Below are positions 10,361 to 21,913 of a stretch of 64,000 bases of DNA, piece by piece. The notes beneath the pieces are model-generated. The model saw only the letters and a list, made by a program, of their open reading frames with translations. It searched no databases and was not told the DNA's origin. How positions within the stretch are numbered: position 1 is the stretch's first letter; each line of letters opens with the position of its first letter. This DNA is from Blastomyces gilchristii SLH14081. Lineage: Eukaryota; Ascomycota; Eurotiomycetes; Onygenales; Ajellomycetaceae. Both the position numbers and the translations under genes were made by a program. Location of the stretch: positions 397,020 to 461,019 of the forward strand of contig NW_003101661.1 in assembly GCF_000003855.2 (NCBI RefSeq). Reading direction: 5' to 3'.

Positions 10361-13300
10361 TGTGATTGATAACATGTATAATATGAAAGCCATGATAGAC
10401 AGCAGTCTATGTCACTATGCAATGATAAAATCTTGAGTCATAAGATATTATAATCTTCAGTGTATCTCTCTATCAAAATCCTGACTTCTTGCAGGATTTG
10501 ATGATTTAAATGACATTTATACCTGTTACATAATGAAGCTGATCATAGATATGAGAGAACATCAATATGAAGATGTCTATGCATATGAAGTTGATAATCT
10601 TGATTATAATCTTATATTAGAACTTGTCTGACTATCTGAATAAGGCATCTTATTGAATACTTAAAACAGAAGCTTGATATTCTCTAATAATAATAGAGTT
10701 TATAAAGATGATATTTATAAGATCATAAACCTGACACAGATCTCTGTTAATATGTACAAAATACTCTGAAAAAGAAGTCATTACTAAAATCACTGACAGA
10801 GTCACTGACAAGTTCACTGATAGCAGAATTATATATCAATCTATTCTGTCAGTCTGACTGATATTAAAAAGACTCTAGAAAAGTTATTCTATATTATAAT
10901 AACAGATTCTTGTACAAAACTTTCTCAATAATATCATGAATATCTAGATATCTTTCAATAAGATAATATTATAAACATATCTCTCTTATAAGGTTCTGAA
11001 AGTGAATCATAGTATTAAGTTAGAGAAAAAGAATGATAAGAACTCTGAACTGTTATAAGGCTCTCTTTATAACATATCTCAAGATGAACTTCTTCTTCTT
11101 TGAAAGACACTCAATGATCTGTTGAATAAAGAATTTATACATATTAGCAACTCTTTCACTACAGTCTCTATTCTCTTTGCAAAGAAATCAGATGAAGGAC
11201 TTTAATTCTGTGTGAACTACTGAGATCTGAATAGATTGATAAAGAAAGATTGATATTTCTTATCTCTTATCAATAAAATTCTAGCATGAATCAGATGAGC
11301 TTAATAATTTATAAAACTAGATATCATCACTGTATTTTATAAGATTCATATTACTGAAGAAGATGAATGACTTACAGCATTTTAAATATGTTATAATCTC
11401 TTTGAATGAATAGTCACATTCTTTGAACTGACTAACACTCTCAGTACATTTCAGAAGTATATCAACTGAACACTTCAAGATTTCCTTGATAAGTTTGTAT
11501 CTACTTATTTAGATAACATTCTCATCTTCATCAATGAATTCAGAAAAGAATATTAAGAACATGTGTAAAAAATATTACAATGACTACAAGAAGCAGAACT
11601 ACTAATAGATATTAATAAGTATGATTTTAAAGTCAAGAGTATCAAGTATCTGAGTTTTATTATAGAAGCTGGCAAGAGAATTCATATGAATTCTGAGAAA
11701 GTCTCTATCATTCTTGAATAAGAAGCTTTACATACTGTGAAAGATATACAAAACTTCATCAGATTTGCTAACTTCTATTAATAATTTATACAAAACTTCT
11801 CAGATATTGTGAGACCACTTACAGATCTTACTAAGAAAGACTCAGTATTTCAATAATCAGTGAACACTGAAGCTGTATTTATATAGATGAAGAAGATATT
11901 TATTAATACTTCTCTACTGATAATATTTAATTCTGATTATAAGACAGTTATTGAAGCTGATTTCTCTGACTATATAATAGAAGAAGTTATTATTATTATT
12001 ATTATTATTCTTCCATTATACTCATATGCAAGCGGAGCTTATGATGAGTCCTTGCGTGATGTTAAATACAGGTCAGGTGTTGATTATACAGGAGGAAATA
12101 CAGGTATTGAGACCACGCCAAGATAACAAGAACATAGAAAAATACAAAGAAGTGACAATTAGATACATGCGATAATAACTTCCCAGCCCAGGAACATAGA
12201 GCGATTCATTGAAGCGATTTGTACACCTCTGTATTTATTAGAAACCTCAGGTGCTTGAGTTCCGGATTTAATGTATCCCCTGCGGGTTTCGAACCCACGC
12301 GCCTTGGTTTCCCACGCCAAGGCGCTACCGGGTGGCCGCATTAACCATTCGGCCACCGGGGCATATATAATAGAAGAAGTGATATTGTAATATAATAATG
12401 AAGATATTCTATAATTATATATCTTTATATCTAAGAAACTGAGTCTTACTGAATGCAATTATGAGATCTATGATAAGAAACTTCTTACAATTATACACTG
12501 TTTAGAAGAATAAGACTCTGAACTCTGAAGTATCTCTGAATTTGAGATAGTTATAGATTATAAGAATCTTAAATACTTTATAACTATCTGTAAACTTACT
12601 GAATAACAGATATAATAATCTGAGTTCTTAAGTCACTTTCATTTTATAATACACTACTGTTCTGACAGTCAGAACTTGATGACAGATGCTCTCTTACAAT
12701 GAGAGCAGAATATATCATCTGATATAACAGATACTCACTGAATGAATTAAGAGCATCAGCTCTTAAATCTGAAGATACTAGTTAATCAAGATGAAACAGC
12801 TTATGATACTATACATACTTCTTCAATTAGAACTGTTACTAATATCTCAACTTCTTCTGAACCTATATTAGATGAGCTATAATATACAGCAGCTTAAATC
12901 AATGAACTTCTTCAAGCACTCACTGAAGCAGTATAATAAGAAGTATTCTGATTTTCTCCAGAATTATATGTAAGAACTAATATCTCAGAATGTTCAATTG
13001 ATGATAATAACACTTTATAATTTTATAAATGATGCTGAGTCTCTCACTCTGAATTCTTACACACTCAGATAATGTAAGAGATATATAATTCATATATAAC
13101 TGATTATTCAGACTGTGAATAACTGTATAGAATGATCTCTTAAGAGTTCTATTAATCTAAGATATTAAACAGTATCAGATACTTTATCTGAAACTACAAC
13201 TACTGTTCTTTCATTATCTTATAAAAGAACTGTAGAAAAGATCTACTGAAATCACTTAATATTTCTGATAGAATCTAGTGAGATGTAGTAATTGACTTTA

Positions 13301-13853
13301 CTATTAATCTATCTAAGAGTAAGAGTTATAGAAATATTCTGATCATTATGAATTAATTAAATAAAGATATAATATTGAAATCTTGTAATAAGATGAATAC
13401 TGAATAAGTTACTGAAGCTTTTCTACAGAGCTTATTCTATCAGATGCATGAATTACTGAGATTCATAGTATTGAATTAGAATTATTAATTTATAAGCACT
13501 CTCTGAACTAGAATCTGTTAAGTTCTCAAGATTATATACTGTCTGTCAACTATCTATCACTCTGAGACTGATAATATATTAGAACAGATAATTCAGACTG
13601 TAAAGAATTATTTTTATAAGTTCTGTAATCACTTATAAGATGATTGATATGATCTTCTTCTATATACAGAGGTCACTATTAACAGTCAAGATACTGTTTT
13701 AACAGATATAAGTCTGTTCTTTCTTACACACAGATATCATATGAAAGTATTAAATCTTTTAAAGATTACACAGTTCACACTGAATCTCTGTAGTCTGATA
13801 CAGATCACTGATAATATAGTAATAAAGCTTTAAAATATCTATGATTGAGTAGA
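10361..13853 (+). pseudogene. gypsy-1 element A pol relic (protease, RT, RNase H, integrase)
   Basis: This is the degraded polyprotein of a Ty3/gypsy element. The protease lies around 10,380-10,650, with MIDSSLC where element C has MVDSGLC. Reverse transcriptase covers about 11,090-11,700, with VSILFAKKSDEGL and the catalytic box YLDNI at 11,506-11,520. RNase H follows to about 12,700; a SINE sits in it at 11,988-12,363. The integrase core lies at about 13,260-13,640. Its end is split off by element B at 13,853 and resumes at 18,813. Trp and Gln codons have often become stops. It is non-functional. Confidence 0.85.
11988..12363 (-). mobile_element. tRNA-derived SINE copy 1
   Basis: A 376-bp SINE on the minus strand inside the RNase H region of element A. 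TATATAATAGAAGAAGT flanks it on both sides (11,971-11,987 and 12,364-12,380). The empty site is visible in element D near 48,272. The head, at the high-coordinate end, resembles a class II tRNA, probably serine type. The A box lies at 12,345-12,355 (TGGCCGAATGG on the minus strand) and the B box at 12,285-12,295. The 3' end is (AAT)n. The element is rich in CG and CC, and a 99-codon open frame crosses it. Against copy 2 (39,230-39,600) it differs at only a few positions. It is not an ordinary tRNA gene. Confidence 0.92.
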
Positions 13854-14235
13854 TGTAAGAGGCCTACGCCGAATAGATCGGTATAATATTGATAGGTCTT
13901 ATATAACAAAGATAAAAACATTAGAGAAGGAAAGAAAGAGAAAGTGCGAGAATCAGCAATTGAGGTGAATATTTATACGCGTATGTGGTGGTGTACACAG
14001 TGAAGCTTCGGGGTGGAAGAATATACGCGCGTTCATAGCGGCTGAGGATCAGTGATTGAGAATGGTCAAGAATCGAAGTGTACACATTCAAGAATGAAGT
14101 GATTGAAATCTGTGAAGTGTATCAGTAATTGAGAATGACTGAGAATCAGAGTGTACATGTTCAAGAATGAAGTGGTTGAAATCTGTGAAGTGTAACAGAA
14201 TAGTCTATATGATTGATGAGGCACAGCCCGCCACA
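13854..14235 (-). repeat. gypsy-1 element B, 3' LTR (long variant)
   Basis: A 382-bp LTR from TGTAAGAGG to CCGCCACA on the plus strand. It is about 75 bp longer than the LTRs of A, C and E because a unit containing GAGAATG...GAAGTGTA is present twice (about 14,050-14,200). The partner LTR at 18,431 carries the same duplication. GTAGA flanks it at 13,849-13,853 and recurs at 18,813-18,817. Confidence 0.9.
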
Positions 14236-16940
14236 TTAGCTTCCTCTTTCAGAAGCAGTTCTCATCAGTCAAGAACTACTGTTTCAGATAACACAGAACT
14301 CAGAGTTCAGATCAGTTGATTATAGCTGACTCATTTCATAAGATATTATCAGTCACAGTCATGAGATCTCTTATCAAGAATATTCTCAATCTCTCACTCA
14401 AGCTCATTATCTTCTTCTATGATGCCTGGTAACTGTCAGTCAGAAGTCAGTTGAGAAGAGAACAGATCAGTGATAGTGCAGCAGAGCAAGCTTGTGTGAA
14501 ATACATTATGAATTTCTGATAATGTGTTAAGATGATAGTTATGACTATTTAGAACTTCTATCACTTTATACTTGATATGACAGTAATCTAGCATACAAGA
14601 TGAATGTGTGATTTATATGTTCTTAAGATTCAATCATATCAGATCTTCTATCTTATATTATTCAGTGAAGTCTCAGTGAATATTGATTTGATTCTCTTGA
14701 TCTTGTTTCACAGTTGTCATAAAGGCCTCTGCTCAATCACAGATATCTCAGAGTGTTATTACTATATTATCAGTGATCTGAATCAGACTGCAGAAGTTCA
14801 GTGTGAACTGTGTAATCTTTAGAAGATTCAACACTTTCATGTGATATCTGTGTGTAAGAAAGAACAGACTTATATCTGTTGAAACAGTATCTTAACTGTT
14901 GATAGCAATCTCTGCATGTAAAAGAAGATCATATCAATTATCTTATAAGTAATTACAGAACTTACAGAGATAATTCTTCACAGTCTGAATTATTCATTCT
15001 GACACATCATCAGTCTCAGAGTGATAGACAGTTAATAGACAGCATGTAATCTTGAGAACTTGACAGATTCTTATTCAGAGAGTGCTCATGAATTAATAGT
15101 CTTAATCTGATACTATAGATCTCAGCAATTCATACATTCAATAGAATGAGCTCTGTAGAAAAGCTTCAGTAACTTGTTCAGTATTTATCTTATTACAAGA
15201 TTTTAATATTATATCTTTGCTCAGTCAATTCACAATGATCAGAATGTTTCTACAATTCTTACTCTCAGATAGATTAATAGCAAAGTCAATTGCTACATCT
15301 TATCAGATTCTATCAGAGATATTGAGTGATTTCAATAGATCTTTTCTACAGTTCTTTTATAAGATAATAGAAGAATAGTGATTACAGTTTCAGACAAAGT
15401 GTCTGATACTGTTTAATATCTCAGATCAGTAGAACTCTCAGAAGATTATTTTATACAGTTATTCACAGCCTGAATAACTGATTATATATGAATCATGCAT
15501 CTCTTATATTATCTGAGTGTGTAAGAGTTCAGAGTGAGAGACTCAGCATTGTTCATAGAATTGTAGAGTGTTATTATCATTGATTGAATATTCTGAGATA
15601 TCAGTTCTTATACATAGTTCTTAGAAAAATCAGAGTACTTCTTGATATACTACTTCAGTGAGAATTTAAAGAAGTTCATCTGTCTGAGCTGCTGTATGTC
15701 ACAGTTCATTCAGTGTAGAAGAAGTGAAGATATCAATGACAGTTCTAACTGAAGAAGTATATATAGTGTCATGAACTGTTTTATCTTGATTAACTAGTAT
15801 CTTCAAGTTCAAGAGCTGATGCTCTCAGTTCATTCAGTGAGTATCTGTTATATCAGATGATATATCTTACTCTTATTATAAGAGAGCATCTGTCATCAAG
15901 TTCTGGCTATCAGAACAGTAGTATATTGTAAAATAAAAGCAGCTTAAGAACTCAGATTATTATATCTGTTATTCAGTGAGTTTATAGATAGTTGTGAAGT
16001 ATTTGAGATTCTTATAATCTGTGACTATCTCAAATTCAGAGACACTTCAGAGTTCAGAGTTTCATTCTTTTAAACAGTGTATGATTGTAAGGAGTTTCTT
16101 ATCATAGATCTTATAATTGCATTCAGTGAGACTCAGTTTCTTAGATATAAAGACACATGATTATAGAATATCTTCATTATTATATTACAATATTACTTCT
16201 TCTATTATATAGTCAGAGAAATCAGCTTCAATAACTATCTTATAATCAGAATTAAATATTATTAGTAGAGAAGTATTAATGAATATCTTCTTTATCTGTA
16301 TAAATGCAGCTTCAGTATTCACTGAAGAGAAGTATCTTCATAATATTATCTTATCAGAAGACATCTAGATATTCATAATATTATTGAGAGAGTTTTATAC
16401 AAGAATCTGTTATTGTAATACAGAATAATTTTTCTAGAATCTTTTTAATATCAGTCAGACTGATGGAATAGATTGATATATGATTCTACTGTCAGTAATT
16501 CTTTCAGTGACTTCTTTTTCTGAGTATTTCATAGATATTGACAGAGATCTGTGTCAGATCAATAGTTTTGTAAATATCATCTTTGTGAATTCTATCATTG
16601 TTAGAGAATATCAAGCTTCTGTTTCAAGTGTTCAATAAGATACCTTGTTCAGATAGTCAGATAAGTTCTAACATAAGATTGTAATCAAGATTATCAATTT
16701 CATATATATAGACATCTTTATATTGATGTTCTCTCACATCTATGATCAGCTTCATCATGTAACAGATACAAATGTCTTTTAAATCATTAAATTCTGTAAG
16801 AAGTTAAGGTTTTGATAAAGAGATATGCTGAAGATTATGATGTCTTACAACTGAAGATTTTATCATTACATAGTAACATAGATCACTGTCTATCATGACT
16901 TTCATATTATACATGTTATCAATCACAGTAGATACAAGAA
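14236..16940 (-). pseudogene. gypsy-1 element B pol relic with reverse-transcriptase deletion
   Basis: Read on the minus strand from 16,940 down: protease (about 16,920-16,640), a short remnant before RT, then RNase H, integrase (about 15,360-14,950) and the chromodomain near the 3' LTR (about 14,430-14,270). Compared with D, about 890 bp are missing at 16,327, where TTCACTGA joins AGAGAAGTAT. The loss (equivalent to D 47,278-48,168) removes the RT palm with its YLDD box. It is therefore an internally deleted copy, not only a mutated one. A 72-codon frame on the opposite strand (14,604-14,822) is a shadow. Confidence 0.85.
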
Positions 16941-18122
16941 TCATATTCATTGTTATCTTCTCTTTAAATTATTATCATCTGATCTCTTCAAGCTTCTGTT
17001 TATAAATTTGAACAGAAGCTAATCTTTTCTCTGTTTCACTGAGACATTCTTATAGTTATCTTCTGAATCTTTCTCTAATGTAATGTGATTGACACAGACA
17101 GACACTGATTCATTCTTCAAATAAGAAGATGCTGATCTTTCTCTCAAGTATGAAGACACATAGATTGATCAGCAGTTGAAAGTAATGTGTTCTGATCAGT
17201 TATAGTTGATGCACACTTCACATTGATATCAATCAGTGACTTCTTCAGAAGTGATCTCAGAGACTCAGAAGTCTGTTCAGACAGTGAAGACTCTTGCTTA
17301 TACATAGATATTCAAGTCTATTCAATTCATGATATCTGCATCATTGTTATTCCTCAGTATGAGTGTATGAGTCACTGAGGTGTAACATCTTCTATCACTG
17401 TTCTGTATATTCTTAAGCTTGATAAGACAGTCATTCATTGTCTGAAGCTGTATGTAGAAGTCTTTATAAGTCTGGTCTTCATCTGCACTTACAAGAACTT
17501 ATAAGAGTTCAAAAGTTAATGTCTTCTTGAGCATGCTAATCTTTATTCAATTCTCTCAAGATTAATCATCTACTTCTAGAATCTTAATGTTGAAGTCAGA
17601 GATAAATGTTGTAAGAGAAATATTTCTCTGTCAGATACTCTGTAGTCAATCTAATGCTTTCTATTGCATGGCAGTGTCTCAGAACAGAATATCAAGATAT
17701 TTTATAATGTTATCAGATGTTTACAATACTGATTCATATGCTTTCATTCATGAATGAAACTTCTGTTTCATGTAATCTTTCAATCATTCATTGATATATC
17801 AATCTTGATTGATTAATAAATTGATGACATCTCTATCTACACTCAGTTTTGTGAGCATTTCCATTCTTCATGATGAGTAGAGAGTGAGATCAGAAGTATT
17901 AAAATATGTGAGAGTATCTAAGCATTCTTTCAGTGCTTTTGTATTCAATTCTGTAGATATTGAAATCACATAAGTTAGTCATTGAATCTCTTTGTATTGA
18001 TGTTATTGAGTTGCATGCATATCAGCTATTTATTGTTGTTATAGTTTCAACATTGCTCAGAGTCACTGTAGCACTGCATCTATGCTCATATTTGAGAGTT
18101 CTCTCATATTATTATTAGACAT
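16941..18122 (-). pseudogene. gypsy-1 element B gag relic
   Basis: The minus-strand gag has its conserved start ATG at 18,122, and its body matches A (9,190-10,360) and D (45,455-46,640). The region homologous to the gag piece that stays open in A lies near 17,545-17,315. It is degraded by the same C-to-T and G-to-A changes as its neighbours. From 18,123 to the LTR at 18,431 lies the untranslated leader. Confidence 0.75.
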
Positions 18123-18430
18123 GATTATATCATTTATCAGATGTGTAATATCTGTGAAATTTGAAGAAGTGTAATTGTATGAATATCTCATACATCTGAG
18201 TGTCAGAACTCTCAGGTCTTTCACTAACATTCTCTTTGTAGAATCTTATTACAGAGTCAGAGTGACTGATAAGCAGCTTCTATCTGAGAACTCAGTGTCT
18301 GCTTAACTGTTTCTCTATTTCTTATGTATCATTATATGTTTGAATATCTCTTGATGAATAATTGTTCCTGATGAGAAGACAATGTGTGAATAATTATTTC
18401 CTAATGAGAAGATGATGAATGTTTTTATAG

Positions 18431-18812
18431 TGTAAGAGGCCTACACTGAATAGATCAGTATAATATTGATAGGTCTTATATAATAAAGATAAAAATGTTA
18501 GAGAAGGAAAGAAAGAGAAAGTGCAAGAATCAGTGATCAAGGTGGATATTTATACACATATATGGTGGTGTACGCGGTGGAGCTTCAGGGCGGAAGAATA
18601 TACACGCGTTCATAGCAGCTGAGGATTGGTGATTGAGAATGGCTGAGAATCGGAGCATATGTGTTCAAGAATGAAGTGATTGGAATCTGTGAAGTGTATC
18701 AGTGATCGAGAATGGCTGAGAATCAGAGCATATACATTTGAGAATGAAGTGGTTGGAATCTGTGAAGTGTAACGGAATAGTCTATATGATTGATCGGGCG
18801 CAGCCCACCACA
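18431..18812 (-). repeat. gypsy-1 element B, 5' LTR (long variant)
   Basis: A 382-bp LTR with the same internal duplication as its partner at 13,854. It ends CCCACCACA, followed by the target duplication GTAGA. It keeps more CG and GG pairs than the internal region. Because the duplication is in both LTRs, it predates this insertion. Confidence 0.9.
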
Positions 18813-19310
18813 GTAGAGGTCTTTATAATAACTGTGAAACAAGATTAAGAGAACTGAATCAATATTCACTGAGATTTCACAGAATAATATAAGATAGAAG
18901 ATCTGATATAATTGAATCTTAAGAATATATAAACTACATGTTTATCTTGTACACTAGATTACTGTTATATCAGATATAAAGTGATAGAAGTTTTAGATAG
19001 TTATAACTATTATCTTGACATATCATCAGAAATTTATAATATATTTTATACAAGCTTGTTTCACTGTACTATTACTGATCTGTTCTCTTCTTAACTGATT
19101 TCTGACTGACAGTTATCAGATATCATAGAAGAAGATAATGAGCTTGAGTGAGAGATTGAGAATATTTTCAATGAGAGATCTCATGACTGCAGCTGATAAT
19201 ATCTTATGAAATGAGTTCACTATAATTAACTAACCTGAACTCTGAGTTCTGTATTATCTGAAACAGCAGCTCTTGACTGATGAGAACTGCTTCTGAAAAG
19301 AAGAGACTAA
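18813..19310 (+). pseudogene. gypsy-1 element A pol C-terminal end with chromodomain
   Basis: This continues the integrase of element A after the nested element B. The sequence joins smoothly, as comparison with the uninterrupted D (49,785-50,276) shows. It holds the integrase C-terminal region and then a chromodomain at about 19,130-19,300. The clearest reading of that domain is in D: E-x-E-I-E-D-I-L-N-K-R, then YLVK. Chromodomains in this position direct integration to heterochromatin in known chromoviruses. A purine-rich tract just before 19,311 is the likely plus-strand primer. Confidence 0.8.
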
Positions 19311-19616
19311 TGTGATGAGCTGCACCTGATCAATTATATAGACTATTCTGTTACACTTCACAGATTTCAATCACTTCATTCATGAACATGTACACTCTGA
19401 TTCTCAGCCATTCTCAATCACTGATCCTCAGCTGCTATGAACACGCATATATTCTTCCACCCCGAAGCACCACCATGTATGCCATAACATACACATATAA
19501 AGATTCATCTTGATCACTGATTCTCACACTTTCTCTTTCTTTCCTTCTCTAATGTTTTTATCTTTGTTAAATAAGACCTATCAATATAATACTCTATTCA
19601 GCGTAGGCCTCTTACA
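19311..19616 (+). repeat. gypsy-1 element A, 3' LTR
   Basis: A 306-bp LTR from TGTGATGAGC to CTCTTACA, followed by the target duplication TTCTG (19,617-19,621). Against the clean solo LTR E it shows many CG-to-TG/CA and CC-to-TC changes. It is more mutated than the 5' LTR of the same element. Confidence 0.9.
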
Positions 19617-20528
19617 TTCTGCTTCTCATAGTCATTGTAATACTCTTCACACATGCTCTTGATGTTCTTTTCTGAATCTATCAGTGAAGATGAGAATGTC
19701 ATCTAGATAAGCAGATACAAACTCATCAAGAAAATCTCAGAGTGCTCAGTTAATATACTTCTGAAATGTACTGAAGACATTAGTCAGTTCAAAGAGTGTG
19801 ACTATTCATTCAAAGAGGTCATAATATGTTCAGAATGCTGTAAGCCATTCATCTTCTTCAGTAATACAAATCTTATAAAACACAGTGATGATATCTAGCT
19901 TTGTAAATCATTGAGCTTGTCTGATCTGTGCTAGGATTTCATTGATGAGAGATAAGAGATATCAATCTTTCTTTGTCAATCTGTTCAGGTCTCAGTAGTT
20001 TACACAGAATCAGAGTTCTTCATCTGGCTTCTTTGCAAAGAGAATAGAAGCTGCAGTGAAAGAGTTACTAATATATATAAATCTCTTATCTAACAGATCA
20101 TTAAGTGTCTTCCAGAGAAGAAGGAGTTCATCTCAAGACATATTATAAAGAGAGCCTCATGATGGTTCAGAGTTCTTGTCATTCTTCTTTTTCAACTTGA
20201 TACTGTGGTCCACTTCTGGACCTTGTAAGAGAGGTAGATTTGTAGCATTATTGTCTTGTCAGAAGACATCTAGATATTCATGATATTGTTGAGAGAGTTT
20301 CTTATGAGAATCTGTTGTTATAATGCAGGATAACTTTTCTAGGGTCTTTTTGATATCAGCCAGACTGATGGAATAGATTGACACATGATTCTGCTGTCAG
20401 CAATTCTTTCAGTGACTTCTTTTTCTGAGCATTTCATAGGTGTTGACAGAGACCTGTGTCAGGTCCATAGTCTTGTGAATGTTATCCTCATGAACTCTAT
20501 CATTGTTAGGGAATATCAAGCTTCTATT
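19617..20528 (-). pseudogene. gypsy-1 element C, reverse transcriptase part
   Basis: The minus-strand RT of element C, resuming after nested element A. The catalytic box reads YLDDI at about 19,712-19,698, so both aspartates survive here, while A, D and F have YLDN. Mutation load falls towards 20,500: GG, CC and CG become common from about 20,150. The other half of the same element (6,173-8,551) is much more degraded. Confidence 0.8.
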
Positions 20529-20825
20529 TCAAGCTTTCAACAAGATGCCTTGTTCAGATAGCCAGGCAAGTTCTAACATAAGATTGTAATCAAGATTATC
20601 AACTTCATATGTGTAGGCATCTTCATGTTGATGTTCTCTCACATCTATGGTCAGCTTCACCATGTAACGGGTACAAATGTCTTTTGAACCATCAAATCCT
20701 GCGAGGAGTTGGGGTCTTGATAAGGGGATACACTGGAGGTTATGATGTCTTACGACTGAAGATTTTATCATTGCATAGTGGCATAGACCGCTGTCTACCA
20801 TGGCTTTCATATTATACTTAGACAT
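20529..20825 (-). CDS. gypsy-1 element C protease reading frame, fused to the gag start
   Basis: A 98-codon open frame on the minus strand. It begins at the ATG that in other copies starts gag, but runs directly into the protease: after MSKYNMKA comes MVDSGLC, the retropepsin D-S-G active site, then a conserved IKSSVVRHHN segment. Nearly all of gag, about 1.2 kb, is missing against D (45,463-46,670 is the equivalent). The break lies between two similar ATGT-TAATAT sequences, so deletion by short homology is likely. This is the best-preserved retrotransposon coding piece in the window. Without gag and with a broken RT it cannot make an autonomous element. Whether it is expressed is unknown. 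Confidence 0.7.
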   Translation of the reverse strand: MSKYNMKAMVDSGLCHYAMIKSSVVRHHNLQCIPLSRPQLLAGFDGSKDICTRYMVKLTIDVREHQHEDAYTYEVDNLDYNLMLELAWLSEQGILLKA

Positions 20826-21144
20826 GGTTATATCGATCGTCGGATGTATGATATCTGTGGAATCTGAAGAAGTGTAATTGTATTCTCATACGTCTGGGTG
20901 TCAGGACTCTCGGGTCTTTCACTGACATTCTCTTGTAAAATCTTACTCTCTTCGTAAGATCTCATTGCAGGGCCAGGGTGACTGGCGAGCAAGCTTCTAT
21001 CTGGGAACTCAGTGTCTGCTTCACTGTTTGACTGTTTCTCTATTTCTTACACATTCAGATATCTCTCAATGAATAATTGTTTCTAATGAGGAGACAATGT
21101 GTGGATAATTGTTCCTAATAAAAAGATGATGAATGTTTTTCTAA
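20826..21144 (-). other. gypsy-1 element C leader
   Basis: Untranslated leader between the gag/protease start and the 5' LTR of element C, matching the leaders of A, B, D and F. It is relatively rich in CG and GG and thus close to the unmutated family sequence. Confidence 0.65.
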
Positions 21145-21453
21145 TATAAGAGGCCTACACTGAATAGATCAGTATAATATTGATAGATCTTATATAACAA
21201 AGAGAAAAACATTAAAGAAGAAAAAGAAAGAGAAAGTGTAAGAATCAGTGATCAGAGTGGATATTTATACACATATGTGGTGGTGTACACAGTGGAGCTT
21301 CGAGGCGGAAGAATCTATACGTGTTCGTGGCAGCCGAGGATCGGCGATTGAGAATGGCTGAGAATCGGGGTGTACATGTTCGATAGTGGAATGAAAGAAT
21401 CTATGAAGTGTAACAGAATAGTCTATATGATTGATCGGGCGCAGCCCGCCACA
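21145..21453 (-). repeat. gypsy-1 element C, 5' LTR
   Basis: A 309-bp LTR from TATAAGAGG to CCGCCACA. It keeps most CG pairs, including the GGGCGCAGCCC palindrome next to the end. It is followed by the target duplication CTTAA (21,454-21,458). Confidence 0.9.
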
Positions 21454-21458
21454 CTTAA

Positions 21459-21898
21459 GCAGCTATAAGAAAATAGCTAAATTCAGAAATATCTGAATAT
21501 GAAGAGAAGAAAATCAATCAGATATAGTCTGTTAAAACAGCTATATACTATCTTTTAATAATTTGTTTTATTACAGTCTCTCTCTACTTTATCTTTTTCT
21601 TTCAATTCTTTTCTATCTATCTATTTAATGTGTCTATCTTTAAGACTGTGTTCTCTTTTCTTTTGTCATGATATTGTCAAATGATTTCAAAGTATCAGAA
21701 GATGTTAAAATACTGTAATTTATAAACAGTTTTTATATTCTGAGCTGGAATTTTCTGATTTTATATATCTGAAATTGATGAATGTATAATAGTTCACTTT
21801 ACAGATATAGGAAAAACTCTGATAACTAAAAGTTCTCAGGTAGATATTATAGTCTCTAACTGTATACATCTATAATTGAAGAATAATAATAATAATAA
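21459..21898 (+). mobile_element. tRNA-headed retroposon, right part with LINE 3' end
   Basis: This continues the element interrupted at 5,863: AGAAACTTAA joins GCAGCTATAAG exactly as in intact LINE L3 (43,600-43,612). It carries the end of ORF2 and the LINE 3' untranslated region, ending in GAAGAAT(AAT)n. The second copy of the 15-bp target duplication follows at 21,899-21,913. Confidence 0.8.
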
Positions 21899-21913
21899 TA
21901 ACACTTTTTGATA
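21899..21913. repeat. Right target-site duplication of the tRNA-headed element
   Basis: TAACACTTTTTGATA, identical to 4,720-4,734. It overlaps the last bases of the AAT tail, so the exact edge is uncertain by a base or two. Confidence 0.8.
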
